DNA from: an uncultured Mordavella sp. | GTDB lineage: Bacteria > Bacillota > Clostridia > Lachnospirales > Lachnospiraceae | DNA length: 21,821 nucleotides | Assembly: GCA_902406105.1 (NCBI GenBank) | Contig: CABPCP010000052.1 | Coordinates: 1 to 21,821 of the forward strand | Direction: 5' to 3' | Shown here: positions 14,237-21,610 of the stretch, piece by piece | Position numbering within the stretch: the stretch's first letter is position 1 | Layout of the letters: each line of letters starts with the position of its first letter | Notes under the pieces: generated by a model | What the model saw: the letters and a program-made list of their open reading frames with translations, nothing else | What the model was told of the DNA's origin: nothing | The model's database searches: none | Made by a program: the position numbers and the translations under genes

Positions 14237-16369
14237 ATGAAAAGCAAACAGGTTGAAATACTGGCTCCGGCAGGTTCCTTTCGGAGTCTGGAAGCCGCGG
14301 TGTGCGCCGGGGCGGACGCGGTATATGTAGGAGGAGAAAAATTTGGCGCCAGGGCTTTTGCGGCAAATTTTGACACAGAGGAACTTCTAAGGGCGATGGA
14401 TTATGTCCATATCCATGGAAGGAAGATTTATCTTACAGTCAACACTCTTCTGAAAGAAAAAGAATTAGAGGGGCTTGTCGATTATCTGACTCCCTTCTAT
14501 TTAAATGGGTTAGACGCGGTGATCGTCCAGGATGTGGGGGTACTGGATTTGATCCGGAAGGTGTTCCCGGATCTGGCGGTCCATGTCAGTACGCAGATGA
14601 CTGTGACAAGCGAGGCGGGAGCGAGATTTTTCCGCGGAAAAGGTGTTACGCGCATCGTGCCCGCCAGGGAACTGAACCTTGAGGAAATCCGGAATATGAA
14701 AGTAAACAGCGGCCTGGAGATTGAGTGCTTCGTCCATGGAGCCATGTGCTATTGTTATTCCGGCCAGTGCCTGATGAGCAGCATGATCGGAGGAAGAAGC
14801 GGCAATCGGGGGCAATGCGCCCAGCCCTGCCGTCTGCCTTACCGGATCGGGGAAGGAAAACCCCAAGATATCTTAAGTATGAAAGATCTGTGTACCTTGG
14901 AGCTGATCCCAGAGCTGATCGAAGCCGGGATTGATTCCTTTAAAATCGAAGGACGGATGAAACAGCCGGATTATGTATACCGGGTAACACAGATGTACCG
15001 CAAGTATACAGACAAATATTTTGAAATTGGAAAAGAAAGATTTCAGGCAGAAAAGAAGGATTTGGCTGAATTAGAAGGAATTTATCAGAGAAGGGGATAT
15101 TTTCCGGGATATTACCGCAGCCAGAATGGGCGGAATATGATCTCTTTTCAGCGTCCCAGGGGGAGCAAAGACCAGAAGGAAGAGCTGGCTCTGCCTAAAA
15201 TGCAAGAAAAAATTAATGGGATGTTAATACTTTCTGCCGGAAATCATGCTAAACTAGTACTGGATCATCAGGGGATTTCGGTGGAGACATCAGGGGAAAT
15301 CGTCCAGCCAGCCAAAAAGCAGCCTCTTACAAGAGAGCGAGTAGAAAAGCAGATGAAAAAGACAGGCGAGGAACCCTTCTGCTTTCAAGATCTGCAGATC
15401 CAAATGGATGGCGGCGTGTTTCTTCCAATGCAGTCGCTGAACGCTCTGCGAAGAGAAGGGCTCGGAAAACTGAAAGAGATCATTCTGGCGGAGCGGCGAA
15501 GAAAGGAAGACCGGATTCTCCCGCCGCAAGACTGTCATTCAGACTTGTCCCAGCAGTCTTCGGTAAGAGAAGGATTCCTGGCGCGGGTGGAGAAAGAAGA
15601 CCAGCTGGAAACCGTATGGAAAGATGAAAGAGTGGGAGAGATCATCCTGGATGGAGAACTTTTATATAAATCTGGAGAATTTCTCGGAAATCTAAGGGAA
15701 AGCGGCCAGAAGCTCCTTTTTGCCATGCCGTACATTTTTCGGGATGAAGTGAGGAAGGAATTTTCTTTGCTGTATGAAAAACTGGAAGAAAACTGCGACG
15801 GGGTTTTGATCCGAAACTGGGAAAGCCGCCAGTGGCTCTTAGACCAAGGGTTTGCGAAGGAGATTTATTCCGATTACAATTTGTATGAGTTTAACTCCTG
15901 GAGTAAGAGGTTCCTGTCGGAAAACGGAATCTGTACCGGCACGGCGCCTGTGGAATTAAACAGCAAGGAACTCTCCGGTTTGGGACTGGAAAAAACCATG
16001 CTGATCGTATATGGCTATCAACCGGTAATGATCACGGCTAACTGTATCCAAAAAAACGACCGGGGCTGTGAGAAAAAGGAAGGAATTCTCTATCTGGAAG
16101 ACAGACAGAAAAAGAAATTTCCAGTAAAAAACCGCTGTAGATACTGTTATAATATCATTTATAACTGCGCGCCGCTGGCTCTCCTGGGACAGGGGGAAGA
16201 GGTGCGCAGATTAAATCCCGCGGGACTGCGGATCGATTTTACTTTTGAGACGGGAAGACAAGCTGGGGAGATCTTGGACCTTTGCGGTCAGGCGTTTGCT
16301 AAGGGAACTCATGTCCCGCCTCTGGAGATGGAATATACCAAGGGGCATTTTAAAAGAGGCGTAAAGTAG
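14237..16369 (+). CDS. U32 family peptidase / RNA-hydroxylation-type protein with DUF3656 region
   Basis: 710 residues. The N-terminal 400 residues form the U32 catalytic region: VEILAPAGSF near the start, STQMTVTSEAG, and the signature ECFVHGAMCYCYSGQC (163-178), followed by RSGNRGQCAQPCR. A middle DUF3656-type region and a C-terminal part with the cysteine cluster CRYCYNIIYNC follow. Although named peptidases, U32 proteins such as RlhA (YdcP) and TrhP (YegQ) of E. coli are needed for hydroxylation of 23S rRNA or tRNA; the size and domain order fit the RlhA type best, but this is an inference. The ATG at 14237 is chosen since AAAGGG lies 10 bp before it; the TTG at 14228 is only 1 bp from the site. 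The next gene starts 8 bp after. Confidence 0.88.
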   Translation: MKSKQVEILAPAGSFRSLEAAVCAGADAVYVGGEKFGARAFAANFDTEELLRAMDYVHIHGRKIYLTVNTLLKEKELEGLVDYLTPFYLNGLDAVIVQDVGVLDLIRKVFPDLAVHVSTQMTVTSEAGARFFRGKGVTRIVPARELNLEEIRNMKVNSGLEIECFVHGAMCYCYSGQCLMSSMIGGRSGNRGQCAQPCRLPYRIGEGKPQDILSMKDLCTLELIPELIEAGIDSFKIEGRMKQPDYVYRVTQMYRKYTDKYFEIGKERFQAEKKDLAELEGIYQRRGYFPGYYRSQNGRNMISFQRPRGSKDQKEELALPKMQEKINGMLILSAGNHAKLVLDHQGISVETSGEIVQPAKKQPLTRERVEKQMKKTGEEPFCFQDLQIQMDGGVFLPMQSLNALRREGLGKLKEIILAERRRKEDRILPPQDCHSDLSQQSSVREGFLARVEKEDQLETVWKDERVGEIILDGELLYKSGEFLGNLRESGQKLLFAMPYIFRDEVRKEFSLLYEKLEENCDGVLIRNWESRQWLLDQGFAKEIYSDYNLYEFNSWSKRFLSENGICTGTAPVELNSKELSGLGLEKTMLIVYGYQPVMITANCIQKNDRGCEKKEGILYLEDRQKKKFPVKNRCRYCYNIIYNCAPLALLGQGEEVRRLNPAGLRIDFTFETGRQAGEILDLCGQAFAKGTHVPPLEMEYTKGHFKRGVK

Positions 16370-16377
16370 GTGGAAAT

Positions 16378-17850
16378 TTGGTAAATATTATTATTGAGCT
16401 GTCAAAATATATCATAATCATTATGATTACGATGTATACCTTTATGTGTTTCAGTATATTCGGGTTTCAGGATCCGGATAGAAAGAAAGGAATGCTTCGA
16501 AATCAGAATATTCTGATGTTTATGATACACATCATCGCGTTTCTGATCATGTATCTGGAGACAGATGATATCCGGCTGTTAGCGTTCTATCTTATGCAAG
16601 TAGTGCTATTTGGAGCTACTATACTTTTGTATACATTTATCTATCCTAAAGTATCCAGGCTGGTCATCAATAATATGTGTATGCTTTTGTGTATTGGTAT
16701 GATCATGCTGACCAGACTGGATTATTCCAGCGCGGTAAAGCAATTTATGATCGCCGCTGGCGCGATCGCTATCAGTCTGGTGGTCCCAGTCATCATACGG
16801 AAGTTTAAGAGATTCTCGGAGTGGAGGAATTTCTACGCAATTGTGGGAATCATATCTCTGGCGGCGGTAATTGTTGTAGGGCAAGTCAGCGGCGGCGCAA
16901 TGCTGGGATTTACAGTGGCAGGGATCAACGTACAGCCCTCTGAGCTGGTTAAGATCGTATTTGTATTCTTTGTCGCTTCCAGCTTTAAGATGTCGCTGGA
17001 ATTTAAAAACATTGTGGCCACAACGGCGCTGGCGGCCTTCCATGTGCTGATCCTGGTAGCCTCCAGGGACCTGGGAGCGGCGCTGATCATCTTCGTGGTA
17101 TATCTGGTCATGCTGTATGTGGCAACCCGTCAGCCCCTTTATATTCTGGCGGGACTTGGAGCGGGAAGCGCGGCCTCGGTGATCGCTTACTATTTATTCG
17201 ATCATGTAAGGGTCCGGGTCTTGGTCTGGAAGGATCCATTTGCCACCTATGATTCGGGAGGATATCAGGTGGCCCAGTCTTTGTTCGCCATCGGGACAGG
17301 AAGCTGGTTTGGGATGGGGCTTTTCCAGGGAGAGCCGGACACGATTCCGGTAGTGGTCTCGGACTTTATCTTTTCAGCCATTGCGGAAGAACTGGGATTG
17401 ATCTTTGCTCTTTGTATGCTCCTGATCTGCGTCAGCTGTTATGTAATGTTTTTGAATATCGCCATGCAGCTGCATACCATGTTTTATAAATTGATTGCTT
17501 TGGGACTTGGCACCTGTTATATTTTCCAGGTATTTCTCAATGTTGGCGGAGTGACAAAGTTCATCCCGTCTACGGGAGTCACGCTTCCGCTGGTAAGTTA
17601 TGGAGGAAGCTCTCTTTTAAGCACGATCATTATGTTTGGAATCATTCAAGGACTTTATATCTTACGTGAAGACGAGGAGGAAAATCTTGAAAGAAAGAAG
17701 AAGGAACGGTTACGAGCAGCGGGAAGCCGAAAAACGGGTCAGAAGAGAACAGCAAAAGCGGGAAATGTCCCGCAAAGACCGCAAAGAACTAAAGCGCCGG
17801 GAAAAGCGGCTGGCAAAGAAAAAGCGCGCCCGAAACAAAGAATTCGCTAG
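16378..17850 (+). CDS. SEDS-family peptidoglycan glycosyltransferase (FtsW/RodA/SpoVE)
   Basis: 490 residues with about ten to twelve membrane segments. SEDS proteins polymerise lipid II into glycan strands together with a class B PBP. Family segments visible are INVQPSELVKI, SRDLGAALIIF, GGYQVAQSLFAIGTGSWFG, the catalytic-region GEPDTIPVVVSDFIFSAIAEE and LPLVSYGGSSL. The start is TTG at 16378 with AGGTGG just upstream. The C-terminal tail (about 435-490) is strongly basic and hydrophilic, rich in Lys, Arg, Gly, Ala and Pro. Its last 164 bp also encode, in another frame, the N-terminal tail of the following PBP. Whether it is the elongation (RodA) or division (FtsW) member cannot be decided; the partner PBP is its likely transpeptidase. 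Confidence 0.92.
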   Translation: MVNIIIELSKYIIIIMITMYTFMCFSIFGFQDPDRKKGMLRNQNILMFMIHIIAFLIMYLETDDIRLLAFYLMQVVLFGATILLYTFIYPKVSRLVINNMCMLLCIGMIMLTRLDYSSAVKQFMIAAGAIAISLVVPVIIRKFKRFSEWRNFYAIVGIISLAAVIVVGQVSGGAMLGFTVAGINVQPSELVKIVFVFFVASSFKMSLEFKNIVATTALAAFHVLILVASRDLGAALIIFVVYLVMLYVATRQPLYILAGLGAGSAASVIAYYLFDHVRVRVLVWKDPFATYDSGGYQVAQSLFAIGTGSWFGMGLFQGEPDTIPVVVSDFIFSAIAEELGLIFALCMLLICVSCYVMFLNIAMQLHTMFYKLIALGLGTCYIFQVFLNVGGVTKFIPSTGVTLPLVSYGGSSLLSTIIMFGIIQGLYILREDEEENLERKKKERLRAAGSRKTGQKRTAKAGNVPQRPQRTKAPGKAAGKEKARPKQRIR

Positions 17851-19216
17851 AGTGACTTACCTGTTTGTAGCGTTGTTCCTGGTCATGATGGGATATATGG
17901 CCTATTTCAATGTGGCAGAGAGCCAGGACCTTATACGGAGTCCCTATAACAAAAGACAGGATTCCTTTGCGGACCGGGTGGTCCGCGGTAAGATCCTGGA
18001 TAAGAATGGGAATATCCTGGCGGAAACTTCTGTAGCGGAAGATGGTACCGAGACAAGAGAATATCCCTATGGAAATATGTTCGCCCATGTGGTTGGCTAT
18101 TCCGTCCAAGGGAAATCAGGCATCGAGTCTTTGGCCAATTTTGAGCTCCTGACTTCCAATGCTTTCTTCCTGGAAAAGATTCAGAAGGAATTCCAAGGGG
18201 AAAAGAATGTAGGGGATAACGTGGTCACCACTCTTGACGCGACTCTTCAGGAGGCGGCGTATGACGCTCTGGGGAATCAAAAAGGCGCAGTGGTAGTGAT
18301 GGAGCCTTCTACCGGGAAAGTACTGGCGATGGTATCTAAACCAGATTTTTCGCCTGGAGATGTGGCGGAAAATTGGGAAAGTCTTAATTCTAATGAAGAC
18401 AGCGTGCTTTTAAACCGCGCTACCCAAGGGCAGTATGCGCCCGGATCCAGTTTCAAAATTGTGACGGCGCTGGAATATATGAGAGAAAATTCGAATTATG
18501 ATTCTTATTCTTATGACTGTAACGGCGAGATCCAGACAGGAGATACAACGATCCATTGTTATGGAGGGGCCGTCCACGGAGAAGTAGACCTAAGAGACAG
18601 TCTGGCTCATTCCTGCAACACCTCCTTTTCCAATATCGGGGTATCGCTGGATATTAATAGTTTCCGGAACACGGCGGAGGATCTTCTGTTCAACTCAGAT
18701 CTTCCCTGTGATCTGCCATATAATAAGAGCAGCTTTACACTGACAGAGGAAGATGGAGATGCCGCGAGAATGATGACGGCTATGGGACAGGGTGAGACCC
18801 AGGTGAGTCCTTATCATATGGCGTTGATCACCTCCGCTATCGCCAATGGAGGAACCTTGATGAACCCTTATCTGATCGACTCTATTACAAACTACACAGG
18901 GACGGTGATCGAAGAGTATCAGCCGGAAGAGTACGGCCAACTGATGACTTCTGGGGAAGCGGCTCAGCTCAAAGACTACATGACCAGCGTGGTGGAATAC
19001 GGAACAGCTTCTGTCTTAAGCGGGCAGAGTTATACGGCAGCCGGAAAAACAGGTACCGCGGAGTACAGTTCTGATAAAGAGAAGGATCACTCCTGGTTTG
19101 TAGGAATGTCTAATGTAGATGACCCGGATCTGGTAGTCAGCGTGATCATCGAATCTGCGGACGGACGGGCAAGGGCCGTGAATGTTGCTAAGGAAATCTT
19201 TGACGCCTATTATTGA
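17687..19216 (+). CDS. Class B penicillin-binding protein (peptidoglycan transpeptidase)
   Basis: 509 residues from a TTG start. It has a basic cytoplasmic tail of about 55 residues, one membrane anchor (about 56-74) and the extracytoplasmic transpeptidase domain with SSFK (254-257, catalytic Ser254), SCN (309-311) and KTG (454-456). It cross-links peptidoglycan and is the usual partner of the SEDS protein upstream. TTG at 17687 is chosen because GAGGAGG lies at 17674-17680 with a 6-bp spacer; an upstream TTG at 17636 has no site, and the ATG at 17765 has only a weak one. With this start the gene overlaps the SEDS gene by 164 bp in a different frame. The N-terminal non-catalytic domain is short, so it resembles PbpA-type rather than high-mass PBP2 proteins. 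Confidence 0.9.
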   Translation: MKERRRNGYEQREAEKRVRREQQKREMSRKDRKELKRREKRLAKKKRARNKEFARVTYLFVALFLVMMGYMAYFNVAESQDLIRSPYNKRQDSFADRVVRGKILDKNGNILAETSVAEDGTETREYPYGNMFAHVVGYSVQGKSGIESLANFELLTSNAFFLEKIQKEFQGEKNVGDNVVTTLDATLQEAAYDALGNQKGAVVVMEPSTGKVLAMVSKPDFSPGDVAENWESLNSNEDSVLLNRATQGQYAPGSSFKIVTALEYMRENSNYDSYSYDCNGEIQTGDTTIHCYGGAVHGEVDLRDSLAHSCNTSFSNIGVSLDINSFRNTAEDLLFNSDLPCDLPYNKSSFTLTEEDGDAARMMTAMGQGETQVSPYHMALITSAIANGGTLMNPYLIDSITNYTGTVIEEYQPEEYGQLMTSGEAAQLKDYMTSVVEYGTASVLSGQSYTAAGKTGTAEYSSDKEKDHSWFVGMSNVDDPDLVVSVIIESADGRARAVNVAKEIFDAYY

Positions 19217-19232
19217 TCATGGTGAGAAAATT

Positions 19233-19556
19233 ATGAGGTATTACCGACATCTATATCTGTCAGAAGGACTGGAAAAAAAGAAAGACAAAATTATCCGCCG
19301 GTTAGAAGAAGACCGCTTCCAGCCGGGGATTCATCTTGTGACTCTGGCGGAAGGAAAAGGAAAGCAGCTGGAAATCTTTTCCAGTCTGCTTTTTCTGCAG
19401 CCATCCTATCCAAAGAAATCGCTTTTTGTAGTAGGTCTTGCAAAAGACTATGAGGATGCGCTGGAATTAGTAGAAAAAATAGTCCGGGAAGTGTATAATG
19501 AGACAAAAGGTACGGATATCCGGTCCTATATCTTAGACAAGGAGCAGGAAGAATGA
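19233..19556 (+). CDS. Hypothetical protein, 107 residues
   Basis: I do not recognise the family. The protein is soluble and charged, with no signal peptide or membrane segment. It begins MRYYRHLYLSEGL followed by a Lys-rich stretch and shows alternating helix/strand character (IHLVTLAEGKGKQLEIFSS, KKSLFVVGLAKDYEDALELVEKIV), suggesting a small alpha/beta domain. The ATG at 19233 has GGTGAG at 19221-19226; the gene starts 16 bp after the PBP stop. The stop codon is one base before the ATG of the DUF2953 gene, so it is co-transcribed with both. No similarity to sporulation or cell-wall enzymes is evident, although its neighbours suggest such a context. Confidence 0.75.
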   Translation: MRYYRHLYLSEGLEKKKDKIIRRLEEDRFQPGIHLVTLAEGKGKQLEIFSSLLFLQPSYPKKSLFVVGLAKDYEDALELVEKIVREVYNETKGTDIRSYILDKEQEE

Positions 19557-19557
19557 G

Positions 19558-20550
19558 ATGCTGCATATTTTGTTGTTGATCTTAAAAATCATAGGTATCA
19601 TAATCGCTGTCATACTGGGAATACTGGTATTACTGATCGGGATCATTCTTTTTGTTCCTATCCGATACGAAGCGTCCGCCCGATGCGAAGGGTCTGCGGA
19701 TACACTGCGGGCCAAAGCGGCAGCCTCCTGGCTGTTTGGTCTGATCCGGGCAGACGGGTATTATAAAAATGGGGAAACAGTCTGGAGATTAAGAGCTGCC
19801 TGGAAAAAGGCTGGAAGCAAAGGAACAGAAAAGAAAAAGCAGGCCGATGGGAAGCCGGAAGAGAAAGTGAGGAAAGGGAATGAAGAGTTTAAAAAAAGCA
19901 CGGAAGAAATTCAAGCGGTTAAAACAACTCAAGAGACTGAAACAGCTCAAGAAACTGAAACAGCTCAAGAAACTGAAACAGCTCAAGAAACTGAAACGGT
20001 CCAAAATACTCAGGAGTACAAGGAAGAAGCTGAAAAGAAAGCTGAGGACATGGAAGCGGCAAAGCCGGAACGGGAAGAAACTTCTGGCGAAAGGAAGCGT
20101 TCTTTTCCGGCAAAAATAAAAGCCTGGTTTTATAAGATCAAATGTACATTCTCAGGTTTTTGTGATAAGATAAAACTGCTGAAGGAGAAAAAGGACAAGG
20201 TTCTGGATTTTCTTCAAAATGAGGTCCATAAAGACGCGTTTGGACGGCTGAAGCGGGAAACCCTGAAGCTGCTGCGGGGACTTAAGCCAAGGAAAGCGTC
20301 TATACAAGTAGTCTATGGATTTGAGGATCCCTGCGCAACGGGGCAGGTTCTGGCGGCTTTAAGCATGATCTATCCTTTTATTGGCGGGTACACCAATATT
20401 ATCCCGGATTTTGAGCGGAAAGTCCTGGAAGGCAAGGCATGGGTCAAAGGAAAGGCAAGGCTCTGGCATGCGGCGGCTTTTGCCTGGAAGCTGGCCTGGA
20501 GCCGGAATGTAAGAGAGACTTATCGGGATTTTAAAAATTTTGAGTGGTAG
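19558..20550 (+). CDS. DUF2953 domain protein (YtfI-like) with a repeat-containing insert
   Basis: 330 residues. A long N-terminal membrane helix (3-33, nearly all Ile/Leu/Val) is followed by FVPIRYEASAR and a folded part. A charged low-complexity insert (about 83-180, with QETETA repeats) then leads to the conserved C-terminal part (ASIQVVYGFEDPCATGQVLAALSMIYP, PDFERKVLEGKAWVKGKARLW), which defines DUF2953. In B. subtilis the similar ytfI lies next to ytfJ, and the same arrangement is seen here. The function of DUF2953 is unknown to me; the neighbour suggests spore or envelope biology. The ATG is at 19558; the likely ribosome site AGGAAG lies within the end of the preceding gene. Confidence 0.82.
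   Translation: MLHILLLILKIIGIIIAVILGILVLLIGIILFVPIRYEASARCEGSADTLRAKAAASWLFGLIRADGYYKNGETVWRLRAAWKKAGSKGTEKKKQADGKPEEKVRKGNEEFKKSTEEIQAVKTTQETETAQETETAQETETAQETETVQNTQEYKEEAEKKAEDMEAAKPEREETSGERKRSFPAKIKAWFYKIKCTFSGFCDKIKLLKEKKDKVLDFLQNEVHKDAFGRLKRETLKLLRGLKPRKASIQVVYGFEDPCATGQVLAALSMIYPFIGGYTNIIPDFERKVLEGKAWVKGKARLWHAAAFAWKLAWSRNVRETYRDFKNFEW
19927..19998 (+). repeat. Four tandem 18-bp repeats in the DUF2953 gene
   Basis: Unit GCTCAAGAAACTGAAACA. Copies start at 19945, 19963 and 19981 (the last ends in G); a diverged first copy starts at 19927. Each copy adds the six residues AQETET in frame, so copy number can change without a frameshift. Confidence 0.9.
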
Positions 20551-20570
20551 ATACAGGAGGAATCGAACAT

Positions 20571-20954
20571 ATGGCAGACAATAATTTTAAGGGTACAGTG
20601 GAAGCGCTGTTTCACGGCATGGACGGCGTGATCACATCTAAAACGGTGGTTGGCGACGCGATCCATATTGATGATACGATCATCCTTCCTCTGGTTGACG
20701 TTTCTTTCGCTGTGGGCGCGGGAGCCTTTAATGGAGAACAGAAAGAACGGGGAGCGGGCGGTATTGGAGGAAAGATGACCCCCTGCGCGGTATTGGTGAT
20801 CCAGAATGGCAAGACCCGTCTTGTGAATATTAAGAATCAGGATACGATGACGAAAATTTTGGATATGATCCCGGATGTGGTCGATAAGTTCGGGGCTAAA
20901 AAAGAAGATTCTATGACAGAGCAGGATGTAATGGATATTTTGGAGGAAGAATAA
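20571..20954 (+). CDS. ytfJ: GerW family sporulation protein YtfJ
   Basis: 127 residues. The family pattern of Spore_YtfJ is clear: an N-terminal VEALFHGMDGVI, then DTIILPLVDVSFAVGAGAF, KERGAGGIGGKMTPCAVLVIQNG and an acidic C-terminus (MDILEEE). In B. subtilis the YtfJ/GerW protein is needed for proper germination of spores, but the family also occurs in non-sporulating bacteria. The ATG at 20571 has CAGGAGG at 20554-20560, which lies after the DUF2953 stop codon; an in-frame extension to 20544 would overlap DUF2953 and is not needed. It follows DUF2953 by 20 bp, as expected for the ytfI-ytfJ pair. Confidence 0.92.
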   Translation: MADNNFKGTVEALFHGMDGVITSKTVVGDAIHIDDTIILPLVDVSFAVGAGAFNGEQKERGAGGIGGKMTPCAVLVIQNGKTRLVNIKNQDTMTKILDMIPDVVDKFGAKKEDSMTEQDVMDILEEE

Positions 20955-21014
20955 AGGAATCTTAAGAAAGAGCGGCGCATAGAATAGAGCGAAAAGATCT
21001 GCAGGGGGCAGTTT

Positions 21015-21155
21015 GTGAGACGGATCATCGGATTTGCCCTGTTTTGGGTAGCTGTAGGGATCATTCTGGCGCTGATACTGCCAAATACATTCGTGGAGGT
21101 TCTATGCATTTTGCTGTGTGTATTGGCGGGCTATAATTTATTTTGCTGTAAATGA
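21015..21155 (+). CDS. Small membrane protein, 46 residues
   Basis: An unlisted short ORF starting with GTG at 21015 and preceded by a fair ribosome site (AGGGGGC, 6 bp spacer). It reads VRRIIGFALFWVAVGIILAL, then ILPN and a second hydrophobic stretch, ending NLFCCK. This gives two short membrane helices (about 4-22 and 27-40) joined by a PN turn, with a positively charged start. There is no other gene in the 60 bp before it, and the rpmB promoter begins 22 bp after it. It is probably co-transcribed with ytfJ. I do not recognise a family. A hydrophobic composition by chance is possible, but the ribosome site and position favour a real gene. Confidence 0.65.
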   Translation: MRRIIGFALFWVAVGIILALILPNTFVEVLCILLCVLAGYNLFCCK

Positions 21156-21176
21156 TGATAAATTCTGAAATAACAC

Positions 21177-21205
21177 TTGCATTTTTAAAATCGTTCTGTT
21201 AAAAT
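21177..21205 (+). promoter_or_regulatory. Promoter for rpmB
   Basis: TTGCAT (21177-21182), a 17-bp spacer and TAAAAT (21200-21205) with TGT before it (extended -10, TGTTAAAAT). It has the same -35 and -10 hexamers and spacing as the promoter at 9296-9324. A leader of about 45 nt precedes rpmB. Confidence 0.65.
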
Positions 21206-21258
21206 AATCATTGTTGCGAGTCTGTAAAGGCTTATTATGAGCGTTAGGAGGTGTAGTC

Positions 21259-21447
21259 ATGGCTAAATGTGCTATTTGTCAGAAGGGTGCTCATTTCGGA
21301 AATCATGTGAGCCATTCTCATAGAAGGACACCTAAGATGTGGAAATCAAATGTAAAATCTGTACGTGTAAAGACAGAGAACGGTGCTACAAAGAAGATGT
21401 ATGTTTGCACTTCCTGCTTAAGATCCGGCAAAGTGGAGCGTGCATAG
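21259..21447 (+). CDS. rpmB: 50S ribosomal protein L28
   Basis: 62 residues, normal length. It begins MAKCAICQKG and contains NHVSHSHRRT and KMWKSNVKSV, typical of bacterial L28. Cysteines in two CxxC pairs (4/7 and 50/53) show the zinc-binding C+ form of the protein, which makes its own synthesis zinc-dependent. The ATG at 21259 follows TTAGGAGGTG. It has its own promoter and terminator and is followed by an Asp23/Gls24 gene; in Firmicutes the same order often continues with a DAK-type kinase gene (yloV). Confidence 0.98.
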   Translation: MAKCAICQKGAHFGNHVSHSHRRTPKMWKSNVKSVRVKTENGATKKMYVCTSCLRSGKVERA

Positions 21448-21471
21448 TCAAAAGACACAAAAGCAATTAAA

Positions 21472-21506
21472 AACTCAGATTTCAATTTTGGAATCTGGGT
21501 TTTTTG
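21472..21506 (+). terminator. Intrinsic terminator after rpmB
   Basis: AACTCAGATTTC (21472-21483) pairs with GGAATCTGGGTT (21490-21501) around AATTTT, using two G-U pairs, and runs into Ts to 21505. An outer pair, GACACAAAA (21454-21462) with TTTTGTGTC (21502-21510), could extend the structure and compete with the U tract. Confidence 0.88.
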
Positions 21507-21520
21507 TGTCCTAGGAAATC

Positions 21521-21549
21521 TTGTAATATAAGAAGAAACGGGGTATAAT
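21521..21549 (+). promoter_or_regulatory. Promoter for the Asp23/Gls24 gene
   Basis: TTGTAA (21521-21526), a 17-bp spacer and perfect TATAAT (21544-21549). It lies between the rpmB terminator and the start at 21611 and leaves a leader of about 55 nt. Confidence 0.7.
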
Positions 21550-21610
21550 AGTAACACTAAACTGGTATACGCAAAAAGATATCCTAGTTGAAGAAGTGGA
21601 GGGTTAGAAT

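Noticed and set aside
17636..17686. TTG start of the PBP at 17636
   Set aside because: There is no ribosome site upstream and it would add 17 residues encoded inside the conserved last membrane segment of the SEDS gene.
19927..19998. Possible CRISPR-like repeats
   Set aside because: The units are directly tandem with no spacers and keep the coding frame, so this is a coding microrepeat.
19880..20119. + strand Lys/Leu-rich frame (KKLKQLKKLKQ) within DUF2953
   Set aside because: It is the alternative reading of the 18-bp repeats and flanking A-rich sequence; it has no ribosome site and the DUF2953 frame is well supported.
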